Source: Streptomyces mashuensis (lineage in GTDB: Bacteria; Actinomycetota; Actinomycetes; Streptomycetales; Streptomycetaceae). From it: a stretch of 64,000 bases of DNA. A model generated the notes under the pieces. It was not told the DNA's origin and ran no database searches. It saw nothing but the letters and a program-made list of their open reading frames with translations. Every line of letters begins with the position of its first letter. Positions within the stretch are counted from its first letter, which is position 1. The stretch lies in NCBI RefSeq assembly GCF_014654785.1, contig NZ_BNBD01000008.1:124001-188000 (forward strand), in the 5' to 3' direction. This document shows positions 50,849 through 58,851 of the stretch, piece by piece. The position numbers and the translations under genes are program-made.

Positions 50849-50887
50849 GCCCGTGCGGGGCCCGGGCGAGGGCCCGGGCGGGGGCGG

Positions 50888-51349
50888 TCAGCCTCCCGGC
50901 CTGATCCGGCCGCGCCAGGCGCCCGTCTCGTCGCCCCGGTGCTCGATGTAGTCCTTGAAGCGCCGCATGTCGCCCTTGACGCGCCGGCCGATGGTGCCGG
51001 TCATGTCGGCGGCCTTCTCGGCGGCTCCGCTCGGTTCGACCTCCATGGCCAGTTCCACCCGCGTATGGGCCTCGTCCACGCGCTGGAACCTGACGGTGCC
51101 CTTCTGGCGGGTGTCACCGCCGATGGTGCGCCAGGTGATCCGCTCGTCGGGGAGCTGGTCGACGATCTCGGTGTCGAACTCCCGGCGCACGCCGCCGATC
51201 TTGGTGGTCCAGTGGTTGTGGCGGTCGTCGACCTGCCGCACCTCCTCGACGCCCTCCATGAAGTTGGGGAACTCCTCGAACTGCGTCCACTGGTTGTACG
51301 CGGTGTGGACCGGGACGTCGACCTCTACGGTCTCCTTCACCATGCTCAT
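50888..51349 (-). CDS. SRPBCC (cyclase/dehydrase-like) protein
   Basis: 153 residues from ATG 51349 (MSMVKETVEVDVPVHTAYNQ), with GGGAGAA nine bases upstream. The START-like fold begins EVDVPVHTAYNQWTQFEEFPNFMEGVEEVRQVDD and continues WTTKIGGVRREFDTEIVDQLPDERITWRTIGG, the pattern of polyketide cyclase/dehydrase-type SRPBCC proteins. These bind hydrophobic ligands; many stand-alone actinomycete copies are of unknown function. The gene has no operon partner. Confidence 0.85.
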   Translation of the reverse strand: MSMVKETVEVDVPVHTAYNQWTQFEEFPNFMEGVEEVRQVDDRHNHWTTKIGGVRREFDTEIVDQLPDERITWRTIGGDTRQKGTVRFQRVDEAHTRVELAMEVEPSGAAEKAADMTGTIGRRVKGDMRRFKDYIEHRGDETGAWRGRIRPGG

Positions 51350-51487
51350 CAGGGATTCTCCCTCGCTCTCGGGACGGCGGCGCGGCGGTGGGGCCGTCGC
51401 GCCCGGCACACCCGTGCGGGTACCACGGATGCACCCGCTTAAGCACACATCACGTCCCAAAAGGTGCCGGAGGGGCCGGGGCGGGGG

Positions 51488-52417
51488 TCAGCGGGTACCG
51501 GTCCGTACGGCGCCCGCACCGGCTGTGACGACCATCGCGATCGCGGCGCACTGCGGCAGCGACAGGGCCTGGTCCAGCACCAGGTAGCCGGCGAGCGCGG
51601 CCAGGGCCGGGGCCAGGCTCGTGAGCACCGCGAAGGTTGCCGCGGGCAACCGGCGCAGGGCGAGGAGTTCCAGCGCGTAGGGCACGCCCGAGCTCAGCAC
51701 CGCGATCGCCAGGCCCAGGCCGAGCACGCCCGGTTCGAGCAGGGCCGCGCCGGCGGTGCCGACGCCCAGGGGAAGGCTGACCAGGGCGGCGACGGCCATG
51801 GCGATCGCCAGGCCGTCCAGCCGCGGGAAGCGGGCGCCGGCGCGGGTGCTGAACAGGATGTACGCCGCCCACATGACCCCGGCGCCGAGCGCGAAGGCCG
51901 TGCCCGTGAGGTCGAGCCGGCCGAAGCCGCCCCGGCCCAGCAGGCAGACCCCGGCCAGGGCCAGGGCGGCCCACAGCACGGTGGCGCGGCGGCGGGAGAC
52001 GACGACCGACAGCAGCAGCGGGCCCAGCGCCTCCAGGGTGACCGCCGGACCCAGCGCGATGCGGTCGATCGCCTGGTAGAAGAGGATGTTCATGCCGCCG
52101 AGGGCCAGGCCGAACCCGCAGGCCACCGCCCAGTCGCCGCGCGTGTACCCGCGCAGCCGCGGCCGGGTCACGAGCAGCAGCAGCGACGCGGCCAGCGTCA
52201 CCCGCAGCGCGACCGTGCCGAGCGCCCCGGCGCGGGGGAACAGCAGCGCGGCGAAGGCCGACCCGAACTGGACCGACACCGCCCCGGCCAGGACGAGGCC
52301 GACGCCGATACCGGTGCCGCCCGCACTGCCGCGGATGGCGGGGCCACGGAGGACGGTCGGTGGACGGGTGGCCGGCGGGCGGGTGGCCGGGGACGAACTG
52401 CGCACGGGGGTGGTCAT
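51488..52417 (-). CDS. EamA/DMT-family transporter
   Basis: 309 residues from ATG 52417 (MTTPVRSSSPATRPPATRP). About ten TM helices in two five-helix EamA repeats: QFGSAFAALLFPRAGALGTVALRVTLAA and LDLTGTAFALGAGVMWAAYILFSTRAG. These transporters export amino acids or nucleoside-like metabolites (RhtA type). It is divergent from a LysR regulator, with only 70 bp between them, so the regulator probably controls it. Confidence 0.87.
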   Translation of the reverse strand: MTTPVRSSSPATRPPATRPPTVLRGPAIRGSAGGTGIGVGLVLAGAVSVQFGSAFAALLFPRAGALGTVALRVTLAASLLLLVTRPRLRGYTRGDWAVACGFGLALGGMNILFYQAIDRIALGPAVTLEALGPLLLSVVVSRRRATVLWAALALAGVCLLGRGGFGRLDLTGTAFALGAGVMWAAYILFSTRAGARFPRLDGLAIAMAVAALVSLPLGVGTAGAALLEPGVLGLGLAIAVLSSGVPYALELLALRRLPAATFAVLTSLAPALAALAGYLVLDQALSLPQCAAIAMVVTAGAGAVRTGTR

Positions 52418-52487
52418 GCCCTCCACGGTAGAAACCCGGACCGCGCCCTGTGAAATGCCTCCTCCGCTGCGGTTATACTCTGCGGAC
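52418..52487. promoter_or_regulatory. Shared promoter of the DMT transporter and LysR gene
   Basis: TATACT (52474-52479) lies nine bases before the LysR ATG, so transcription would start at or next to the start codon, giving a leaderless LysR mRNA. The 70-bp region must also hold the transporter promoter and the LysR binding site. Confidence 0.5.
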
Positions 52488-53411
52488 ATGACCATCGGGC
52501 TGCGGCATCTGCGGGCCTTCCTCGCCATCGCCGAGGCGGGCAACGTCACGCGTGCCGCCGCGGGCCTGCACCTGAGCCAGCCGGCGCTCTCACGCACCCT
52601 GCGCCAGCTGGAGGACCGCCTCGGCACCCGCCTCGTCGACCGTTCCACGCACCACCTGGAGCTGACCGCCGAGGGCCGTGCCTTCCGCGACAAGGCCCTC
52701 GCCGCCGTGGCCGCCGTCGACGCGGCCCTCGACCCCGCCGGCCTGCGGAGCCGGCCCCTGCGTCTCGGCCACACCTGGGCGGCGCTGGGCGACCGCACCG
52801 TCACGCTGCTGCGCCGCTGGGACGAGACGCACCCCCGTACGCCCCTGCACCTGCTCCGCATCGACGACCCCACGGCCGGGCTCACGCAGGGCAGGGTCGA
52901 CGCGGCACTGCTGCGCGGCACGGTCGCCGTGGACGGGCTCCACACGGAACTGCTGCTGTCGGAGGAGCGGGTGGCGGTCCTGCCCGCGGACAGCCCGCTG
53001 GCCGGCCTGCCCCGGGTGACCCTGGCCGACCTGGCCGCGTATCCGGTCGCTCTCAACACGGTCTCCGGCACCACCACGCTCGGCCTGTGGCCGGTGGCGG
53101 CCCGGCCCGCCGCGACGATCGAGGTGACCAACACCGACGAGTGGCTGATGACCATCGCCGCGGGTCGTGCCATCGGGGTGTCGACGTCGGCCACGCCCAG
53201 CAGCCACATGCACCCGTCGCTGGTCCACCGCCCGCTGGTGGACGCGCCGCCGGTGCCCGTCTTTCTCACCTGGCGGCGGGGGCCGGGGCACCCGGCCGTA
53301 CCGGACCTGCTCGCCCTGGCGCGCGAGGTTCTCGCGGGCGACGGCCGGGATTCCGTTTCCCGGCCCCTCGGCCGGACGGCCGGAGCCATGGGGGAGGATC
53401 GTCCGCGGTAG
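52488..53411 (+). CDS. LysR-family regulator of the divergent DMT transporter
   Basis: 307 residues from ATG 52488 (MTIGLRHLRAFLAIAEAGNV). The N-terminal HTH reads NVTRAAAGLHLSQPALSRTLRQLEDRLGTRLVDRSTHHLELTAEG, standard LysR. The effector domain begins RPLRLGHTWAALG, and its second half contains GRAIGVSTSATPSSH. Divergent orientation with the EamA transporter 70 bp away is the classic LysR arrangement. The next gene, 22 bp downstream, is a second unrelated LysR. Confidence 0.88.
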   Translation: MTIGLRHLRAFLAIAEAGNVTRAAAGLHLSQPALSRTLRQLEDRLGTRLVDRSTHHLELTAEGRAFRDKALAAVAAVDAALDPAGLRSRPLRLGHTWAALGDRTVTLLRRWDETHPRTPLHLLRIDDPTAGLTQGRVDAALLRGTVAVDGLHTELLLSEERVAVLPADSPLAGLPRVTLADLAAYPVALNTVSGTTTLGLWPVAARPAATIEVTNTDEWLMTIAAGRAIGVSTSATPSSHMHPSLVHRPLVDAPPVPVFLTWRRGPGHPAVPDLLALAREVLAGDGRDSVSRPLGRTAGAMGEDRPR

Positions 53412-53433
53412 ACCGGCTGGAGGGGGAGGGTTC

Positions 53434-54345
53434 GTGGAACTGCGTCAGTTGCGTTACTTCGTCACCGTCGCGGAGGAACTGCACTTCGGGCGCGCCGCGG
53501 AACGGCTGGTGATCGGCCAGCCCGCCGTCAGTCAGCTGGTCCGGCGGCTGGAACGCGAGCTGAAGCTCCGGCTGTTCGACCGCACTCCGCGGACCGTCCG
53601 CCTCACCCCGGCGGGCGAAGCCTTCCTGCCGGCGGCGCGCGCCGTTCTGGCGGCGCACGACGAGGCCCGGGCCGTGGCGGCGCGGCTCGCCGAGGGCCGG
53701 CAGGGCGTCTTCCGGCTCGGCACGGTCACAGGTCTCGGCGAGCGGCTCGACCAGCTCCTCGACGCCTTCGGCGAGCACGCGCCCGACGTGCGGGTGGAGC
53801 TGGTCTCCGTACCGGTACGGGAACGCCTGGCCCGGCTCGCCGACGGGCAGCTGGACGCCGCGTTCGTCCGCGGGGCGCCGCCGCAGCAGCCGTCGCAGGA
53901 GCAGGCGCCGCTGGAGCGCCGCCGGTTGTGGGACGAGGAGCTGGTGGCGGCCATGCCCGCCCGGCACCCGCTCGCGCGGCAGGAGGCGGTCGCGCTGGCG
54001 GACCTTGCGGAGCTCCCGCTGTGCCTGACCGAACGCCGCAACCACCCGACGCTCGTCGGCCTCCTCCTCACGGCGTGCGGGCAGGCCGGCTTCAGCCCGC
54101 TGCCGGGACCCGCGACGAGCAACCTCCAGGACACGCTGGCCGCCATCGGCTCGGGCGCCGCCCCGATGTGGACCGTCGTCTACGCCGGCAACGCCCGCCG
54201 CATGCACGTGCCCAGGGTCGCCTTCGTCCCCTTCGCCGGCCCCGGCCTGCGGCTGCCCGTCGAGCTCGTGGTCCGCAACGGAACCGTCTCACCCCTGCTG
54301 GAGCTGCTGACAGCCACTCTGACCAGCAACGATCATCTTTTGTGA
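53434..54345 (+). CDS. LysR-family regulator
   Basis: 303 residues from GTG 53434 (VELRQLRYFVTVAEELHFGR), with GGAGGGGGAGGG five bases upstream. HTH: HFGRAAERLVIGQPAVSQLVRRLERELKLRLFDRTPRTVRLTPAG. Effector domain: FRLGTVTGLGERLDQLL to LPVELVVRNG, in the CbnR/BenM-like subgroup. It follows the first LysR by 22 bp and may be co-transcribed. The 4-oxalocrotonate tautomerase gene 120 bp downstream is a plausible target. Confidence 0.87.
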   Translation: MELRQLRYFVTVAEELHFGRAAERLVIGQPAVSQLVRRLERELKLRLFDRTPRTVRLTPAGEAFLPAARAVLAAHDEARAVAARLAEGRQGVFRLGTVTGLGERLDQLLDAFGEHAPDVRVELVSVPVRERLARLADGQLDAAFVRGAPPQQPSQEQAPLERRRLWDEELVAAMPARHPLARQEAVALADLAELPLCLTERRNHPTLVGLLLTACGQAGFSPLPGPATSNLQDTLAAIGSGAAPMWTVVYAGNARRMHVPRVAFVPFAGPGLRLPVELVVRNGTVSPLLELLTATLTSNDHLL

Positions 54346-54466
54346 TCGTTGCGAGAGGCATTCGGGTCTGGGTCGGACCCCCTCCCCTGCGATGAAGTGT
54401 TCCCAGGCGGCGACACCGCACCGGAACCGCCGGTGCAGCGCCCCTCACCGACCCAAGGAGCACACC

Positions 54467-54649
54467 GTGCCCATCGTCACCATCCAGCAGGGCCCCCGCG
54501 ACATCGAGCTCAAGCGCGAACTGGTCGCCCGCGTCACCGACGCCTTCGTCGACTCCCTGAAGATCCCCGCGGAGGCCGTCCAGGTCTGGATCCACGAGGT
54601 CCCCGCCGACAGCTGGGGCGTCGCGGGCAAGCTCACCGCCGACAAGTAG
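54467..54649 (+). CDS. 4-Oxalocrotonate tautomerase-family enzyme
   Basis: 60 residues from GTG 54467 (VPIVTIQQGPRDIELKRELV); AAGGAG lies six bases upstream. After removal of Met the N-terminal Pro1 becomes the catalytic base, and VWIHEVPADSWGVAGKL supplies the rest of the active site. The length is normal for the 4-OT family. Members tautomerise enol/keto acids in aromatic degradation, though stand-alone copies often have unknown substrates. The gene is followed by a convergent DUF998 gene. Confidence 0.88.
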   Translation: MPIVTIQQGPRDIELKRELVARVTDAFVDSLKIPAEAVQVWIHEVPADSWGVAGKLTADK

Positions 54650-54714
54650 GCCCGGCGGCCCGCAGCGGCGGGGGCCACTCCCCCGCCGCAGCCGGGCCCG
54701 CTCGCGGGACCCGT

Positions 54715-55368
54715 TCAGCGGGTGCGGGCCACCGGCCCGTCCGCCTCCCGGCGCAGCAAGCCGTGGGCGCCGACAGCCAGCGTCCCTATGAGGAGCGGGA
54801 ACGCCGCCACCCGCTCCATGCCTCCCATGCCGAGACCCGGATAGTGGTGGGAGAGGAAGAACCCGAAGGCCGTCAGGCCTATGAGGCCCAACAGGCCGGT
54901 CACCCAGCGGAGCACGCCGCGGCCGTCGCCGGCCAGGCCGGCCCCCGCCAGCAGCAGACCGGTGTTACCGATCCCCATGACGAGCAGCGCCCCCAGCATG
55001 TGCTGGTTCTCGTGCAGGTCCGCCGGTGCCAGGCCGGCCAGCACGAACCCGCCTCCGGCACCGGCGAGCAACAGCCGGGCCGTTGTCGCAGTGCCGCCTC
55101 TGCGCCACAGCGCACCGGTCAGCACGGCGCCGACGGCGAGCAGTATGCCCAGCGCGACGAACGAGCCGTTCATCAGGGCGTGTTCGGGCGAGCAGATGTA
55201 CCGCGGTTCGGGTTCCGGCTGCGTCGCGCACAGGGCGTTGCCCAGGTCGCTGATGTTGTTCCCCGCCCAGCTGTACGGCTTCTCCCACGCCGACTCGACG
55301 ACGCCGTGCAGCGCGAAGAACTGCACCGCACCGACGACCCATGCGGCGCTTCCCCACCGAGCCTTCAC
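54715..55368 (-). CDS. DUF998 membrane protein
   Basis: 217 residues from GTG 55368 (VKARWGSAAWVVGAVQFFALH). Six predicted TM helices with the family segments PYSWAGNNISDLGN, CSPEHALMNGSF and LHENQHMLGALLVMGIGNTGLLLAG. DUF998 proteins are integral membrane proteins of unknown function, sometimes linked to lipid or sterol processes. No operon partner; the SEDS gene starts 200 bp away on the other strand. Confidence 0.83.
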   Translation of the reverse strand: MKARWGSAAWVVGAVQFFALHGVVESAWEKPYSWAGNNISDLGNALCATQPEPEPRYICSPEHALMNGSFVALGILLAVGAVLTGALWRRGGTATTARLLLAGAGGGFVLAGLAPADLHENQHMLGALLVMGIGNTGLLLAGAGLAGDGRGVLRWVTGLLGLIGLTAFGFFLSHHYPGLGMGGMERVAAFPLLIGTLAVGAHGLLRREADGPVARTR

Positions 55369-55568
55369 CTGTCCCCCTGCTTTCGCACCAACTGCCGTGC
55401 CCCCAGCTGATCACCCGGCGCGGGCCCCGGTCACTCCGGCACACCCCCGCATCCGGCCTGGGGCAGCCCCTACCTGCCGTGGCTTGCCCGGGAGCCTGCC
55501 GGGGCGTGTTGAAGGCTTTTTCAGGACCGTCCGTTTTCCTTCAGGGCTCGCCGCCCATCCTCACGGGT

Positions 55569-56939
55569 GTGAGCCGTGTGAACCGTTGGAGTGACCCGGA
55601 GACCGTCCGTACCGTCGCAGTGCGCCGGCGCGGCGAGGCGGTGCTGCTCGTCCTGGCCGTGCTGATCAGCTGTTTCGGTTACGTCAGTACGGGTCTGGCC
55701 GGGGCGGGCCAAGTGCCGGACGGCGTGGTGGTGTTCGCCGTGGGCACGGTGTGCCTGGCGTTCGTGCCGCATCTGGTGATGCGCCGCTGGGCGCCGTACG
55801 CGGACCCGTTGATCCTGCCGCTGGCGGTGCTGCTGTCGGCGTTCGGGCTCGTGCTGCTGTACCGGCTGGACCCCGCCTACGAGCGGCGGTACCACGCGGG
55901 GGCGACCGCGTCGGGCCAGCTGATGTGGACGGTCATCGGCGTGGCGCTGTGCGTCGGGGTGCTGGTGGTGCTGCGGGACCACCGCCGGTTGCAGCGCTAC
56001 ATCTATCTGACGATGGCCGTGGCGCTGGTGCTGCTGATGGCGCCCGCGTTCTTCCCGGGCGACACGTACGGGGCAAAGCGGTGGATCTTCCTGGGGCCGT
56101 TGTCGTTCCAGCCGGGCGAGTTCGTGAAGACGATGATCGCGGTGTTTTTCGCGGGCTACCTCGTCGTGCACCGTGACGCGCTGGCCCTCGCGGGGCGCAA
56201 GGTGCTGGGCGTGCGGTTGCCGCCGGGGCGGCAGTTGGGGCCGATCGTGACGGTGTGGGTGCTGAGTCTGCTGGTGCTCGTGCTGGAGCGGGACCTGGGC
56301 ACGTCGCTGATCTTCTTCGGGCTGTTCGTGGTGATGCTGTACGCGGCGACGGAGCGCACCGGCTGGGTGCTGTGCGGCGTGCTGATGGCGGCGGTGGGCG
56401 CGGGCGTCGTGGGGTCTCTGGAGCCGCACGTCAAGGGGCGTGTCGAGGCGTGGCTGCACCCGTTCGCCGCGTTCGAGCCGCACAGCACGTTCTCGCCGCA
56501 GGCCGCGCAGGCGCTGTTCGGCATGGGCAGCGGCGGGGTCACGGGGGCGGGGCTGGGGCGGGGCCACCCGGAGCTCATCGGTTTCGCGGGCCGCAGCGAC
56601 TTCATCCTCACCACGGTGGGCGAGGACCTGGGGCTGACCGGCACGATGGCGGTGCTGGTCCTGTACGGCCTGCTGGCCCAGCGCGGCTTCAGCGTGGCGC
56701 TGCGCTCGCGCGACCCGTTCGGCAAGCTGCTGGCCGTGGGGCTGGCGGCGGCGCTGGCGCTCCAGGTGTTCGTCGTGGCGGGCGGGGTGATGGGGCTGAT
56801 TCCGCTGACGGGCAAGGCGTTGCCGTTCCTCGCCAAGAGCGGGTCGTCGCTGGTGGCCAACTGGCTGATGATCGCCCTGCTGATCCGCATCAGCGACGCG
56901 GCGGGGCGGGCCAGGGCGGAGGCGGAGGAAGCGGAGTAG
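55569..56939 (+). CDS. SEDS-family (FtsW/RodA/SpoVE) protein
   Basis: 456 residues from GTG 55569 (VSRVNRWSDPETVRTVAVRR). About ten TM helices with the SEDS signatures: GAKRWIFLGPLSFQPGEFVKTMIAVFFAGYL, ERDLGTSLIFFGLF, and GMGSGGVTGAGLGRGHPELIGFAGRSDFILTTVGEDLGLTG. SEDS proteins polymerise peptidoglycan with a class B PBP; no PBP gene is adjacent. Streptomyces have several paralogues used in growth, division or sporulation. It is followed by a strong terminator. Confidence 0.87.
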   Translation: MSRVNRWSDPETVRTVAVRRRGEAVLLVLAVLISCFGYVSTGLAGAGQVPDGVVVFAVGTVCLAFVPHLVMRRWAPYADPLILPLAVLLSAFGLVLLYRLDPAYERRYHAGATASGQLMWTVIGVALCVGVLVVLRDHRRLQRYIYLTMAVALVLLMAPAFFPGDTYGAKRWIFLGPLSFQPGEFVKTMIAVFFAGYLVVHRDALALAGRKVLGVRLPPGRQLGPIVTVWVLSLLVLVLERDLGTSLIFFGLFVVMLYAATERTGWVLCGVLMAAVGAGVVGSLEPHVKGRVEAWLHPFAAFEPHSTFSPQAAQALFGMGSGGVTGAGLGRGHPELIGFAGRSDFILTTVGEDLGLTGTMAVLVLYGLLAQRGFSVALRSRDPFGKLLAVGLAAALALQVFVVAGGVMGLIPLTGKALPFLAKSGSSLVANWLMIALLIRISDAAGRARAEAEEAE

Positions 56940-56971
56940 GGGCGTCCGCGCGCCGCCGAGCGCGGACGCCC
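56940..56971. terminator. Bidirectional terminator between SEDS and TerD genes
   Basis: GGGCGTCCGCGC (56940-56951) and GCGCGGACGCCC (56960-56971) form a perfect 12-bp stem with an 8-base loop between convergent genes. Confidence 0.82.
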
Positions 56972-56980
56972 CGGTGCGGG

Positions 56981-58108
56981 TCAGTCCTCGTAGTAGTTGT
57001 TGACGATCACGTCGGGCTCGTCGTCGCTGAACGCCTCGTTCAGCAGCGCTCCGCCGACGAGGCCGGCGGCGCCGGCACCGATGAGGGCGCCCGTGCCGAA
57101 GCGGCGGCCGCCGCCCTGCTGCTGGTCGCCGTGCGGGGCCTGGACGGGCTGGCCCGGCTGGGCGTAGCCCTGCTGGGGGTACCCCTGCTGCACCGGCTGG
57201 GGGTAACCGGCCTGCGGGTAGCCGGCCTGGGCCGGGGCGGGCGGGGTGTAGTACGGCGGCGGGGTCGTCTGGACGCGCTGGGCGCAGCCGCCGCACGCCT
57301 GGATCTGCCGGGGCACGCCCCACTGCGGGGACCAGGTCACGGTCGTCATGCCGGGGCCGTGGCCCGGGTCGAAGAAGCACGTCATCGAAGAACAACTCCC
57401 TGTCGTGTACTGGTGTGCGGCCTCCGGCGGCGGAGGCGGCAGGGGGGTGGCGGGCGGTACGGGCGGCTGCGCGGGGATGGTGCCGGTCTTCTCCAGGGGC
57501 GCCGGGGCCGGGGTGGCGGGCGTCGCGGCCGGTTCCTCGCGCAGGACGTCGACGCCGTAGTCGGTGGCGATGCCCGCGAGCCCGGAGGCGTAGCCCTGGC
57601 CGACGGCGCGGAACTTCCACTCGGCGCCGTGGCGGTAGAGCTCGCCGAAGACCAGGGCGGTCTCGGCGCCGAGGCCGCCGGTGGCCAGGTCGTAGCGGGC
57701 CAGCTCGGTGCCGCCGCCCTGGTCGGTGACGCGGATGTGGGCGGCGCGGACCTGGCGGAAGTCCTGGCCGCGGGTCGCGGCGTCGTAGAGGGACACCGGG
57801 AAGACGACCTTGGTGACATCCGCGGGGACGCGGGTCAGGTCGACGTGGATCTGCTGGACGTCGCCGCCGGCCGTGCCGGAGCCGCCGCTGCCGGCGTGCC
57901 GGACGGAACCGTCCGGGCTGGTCAGGTTGTTGAAGAAGACGAAATGCCGCTCGGACAGCACCTTCCCGGACTCGCCGCACAGCAGGGCGCTGGCGTCGAG
58001 CTCGCAGCCGGGGTCCGTCTGCCAGCCGAGGCCGATCGTCACCCCGGTCAGGCCGGGCGCCTGCCTGCTCAGCGAGACGTTGCCGCCCTTGCTCAGGGGC
58101 ACACCCAT
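56981..58108 (-). CDS. TerD-family protein with Cys-rich segment and repetitive C-terminal tail
   Basis: 375 residues from ATG 58108 (MGVPLSKGGNVSLSRQAPGL), with GGGAGGAAG upstream. Residues 1-190 are a complete TerD domain (TIGLGWQTDPGCELDASALL, FFNNLTSPDGSVRHAGSG, DVQQIHVDLTRVPADVTKVVFPVSLYDAA, ARYDLATGGLGAETALVFGELYRHGAEWKFRAVGQGYASGL). The tail adds a Pro-rich linker, a Cys-rich block (CSSMTCFFDPGHGPGM, ACGGCAQ) and repeats such as GYPQAGYPQ and GYPQQGYAQ, then a Gly/Ala helix. TerD binds Ca2+; the tail may bind metal or phase-separate. Ordinary TerD is about 190 residues. Confidence 0.87.
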   Translation of the reverse strand: MGVPLSKGGNVSLSRQAPGLTGVTIGLGWQTDPGCELDASALLCGESGKVLSERHFVFFNNLTSPDGSVRHAGSGGSGTAGGDVQQIHVDLTRVPADVTKVVFPVSLYDAATRGQDFRQVRAAHIRVTDQGGGTELARYDLATGGLGAETALVFGELYRHGAEWKFRAVGQGYASGLAGIATDYGVDVLREEPAATPATPAPAPLEKTGTIPAQPPVPPATPLPPPPPEAAHQYTTGSCSSMTCFFDPGHGPGMTTVTWSPQWGVPRQIQACGGCAQRVQTTPPPYYTPPAPAQAGYPQAGYPQPVQQGYPQQGYAQPGQPVQAPHGDQQQGGGRRFGTGALIGAGAAGLVGGALLNEAFSDDEPDVIVNNYYED

Positions 58109-58269
58109 CCACTTCCTCCCCACATGTTCTGCCGGTTTCCCTGCGGCACACTTTAGTCCTTGCGCAACCGAGTGAATCATGGTGCCCGGGTCCGGGTGCG
58201 CCGGGCCGGGTGCGCCGCGGCCGGTTCCGTCCGTGACGCAGACCACTCCCCCCTTATTTGGACTCCAAA

Positions 58270-58278
58270 ATTCGTATT
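58270..58278. promoter_or_regulatory. NsrR-like site upstream of nsrR
   Basis: ATTCGTATT (58270-58278) is the exact reverse complement of AATACGAAT at 58817-58825 before hmpA, and the flanks are AT-rich. It lies 16 bp before the nsrR start, as expected for autoregulation. Confidence 0.6.
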
Positions 58279-58293
58279 AGCTAGGGTCGATCC

Positions 58294-58746
58294 ATGCGAC
58301 TGACCAAGGGCACCGATCTCGCACTGCGGATCGCCATGCGGCTCGCGGTCATCGGCGACGAGAGCGCGCCGACGACCCGTGAGGTCGCCGAGTCCGTGGC
58401 CGTGCCCTACAGCCACGCCGCGAAGGTCGTCACCCGGCTCCAGCACCTCGGCGTCGTCGAGGCCCGTCGCGGCCGCGGCGGCGGCCTGAGTCTCACGGCG
58501 GCAGGACGCTCCGCCTCCGTCGGCCGGCTGGTCCGCGAACTGGAGGGCGTGGGCGACGTCGTCGGCTGCGAGGACGACCCGCCGTGCCCGCTGCGGAACG
58601 CCTGCCGGCTGCGCACGGCACTGCGTGCGGCGCAGGAGGCGTTCTACGCCGCGCTCGACCCGGTCACCGTCGAGAGCCTGGTGGCCGCCCCGGCCGGGCC
58701 CGTCCTGCTGGGTCTGCCCCCGGTGTCCCGCCCCTCCCCCGGCTGA
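58294..58746 (+). CDS. nsrR: NsrR, nitric oxide-sensing Rrf2-family repressor
   Basis: 150 residues from ATG 58294 (MRLTKGTDLALRIAMRLAVI). Winged-helix HTH: TTREVAESVAVPYSHAAKVVTRLQHLGVVEARRGRGGGLSLT. The Fe-S ligands Cys92, Cys98 and Cys104, with Asp8, match the Asp8/three-Cys [4Fe-4S] arrangement of S. coelicolor NsrR. Nitrosylation of the cluster releases DNA. The next gene, 105 bp on, encodes a flavohemoglobin, the usual NsrR target; both promoters share the AATACGAAT element. Confidence 0.92.
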   Translation: MRLTKGTDLALRIAMRLAVIGDESAPTTREVAESVAVPYSHAAKVVTRLQHLGVVEARRGRGGGLSLTAAGRSASVGRLVRELEGVGDVVGCEDDPPCPLRNACRLRTALRAAQEAFYAALDPVTVESLVAAPAGPVLLGLPPVSRPSPG

Positions 58747-58816
58747 CCGCCGGCCGCTCCGGCCGCGGCGGGGCAGAGCCCCGCGCGCACCGGCCCGGTC
58801 ATGTCGCACACCCAAA

Positions 58817-58825
58817 AATACGAAT
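58817..58825 (+). promoter_or_regulatory. NsrR-like site upstream of hmpA
   Basis: AATACGAAT (58817-58825), followed by CTCATCTG, resembles the AT-rich NsrR sites of S. coelicolor hmpA and is the inverse of the site at 58270. It lies 26 bp before the hmpA ATG. Confidence 0.6.
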
Positions 58826-58851
58826 CTCATCTGCGCCTTTGGAGGCCGGTG

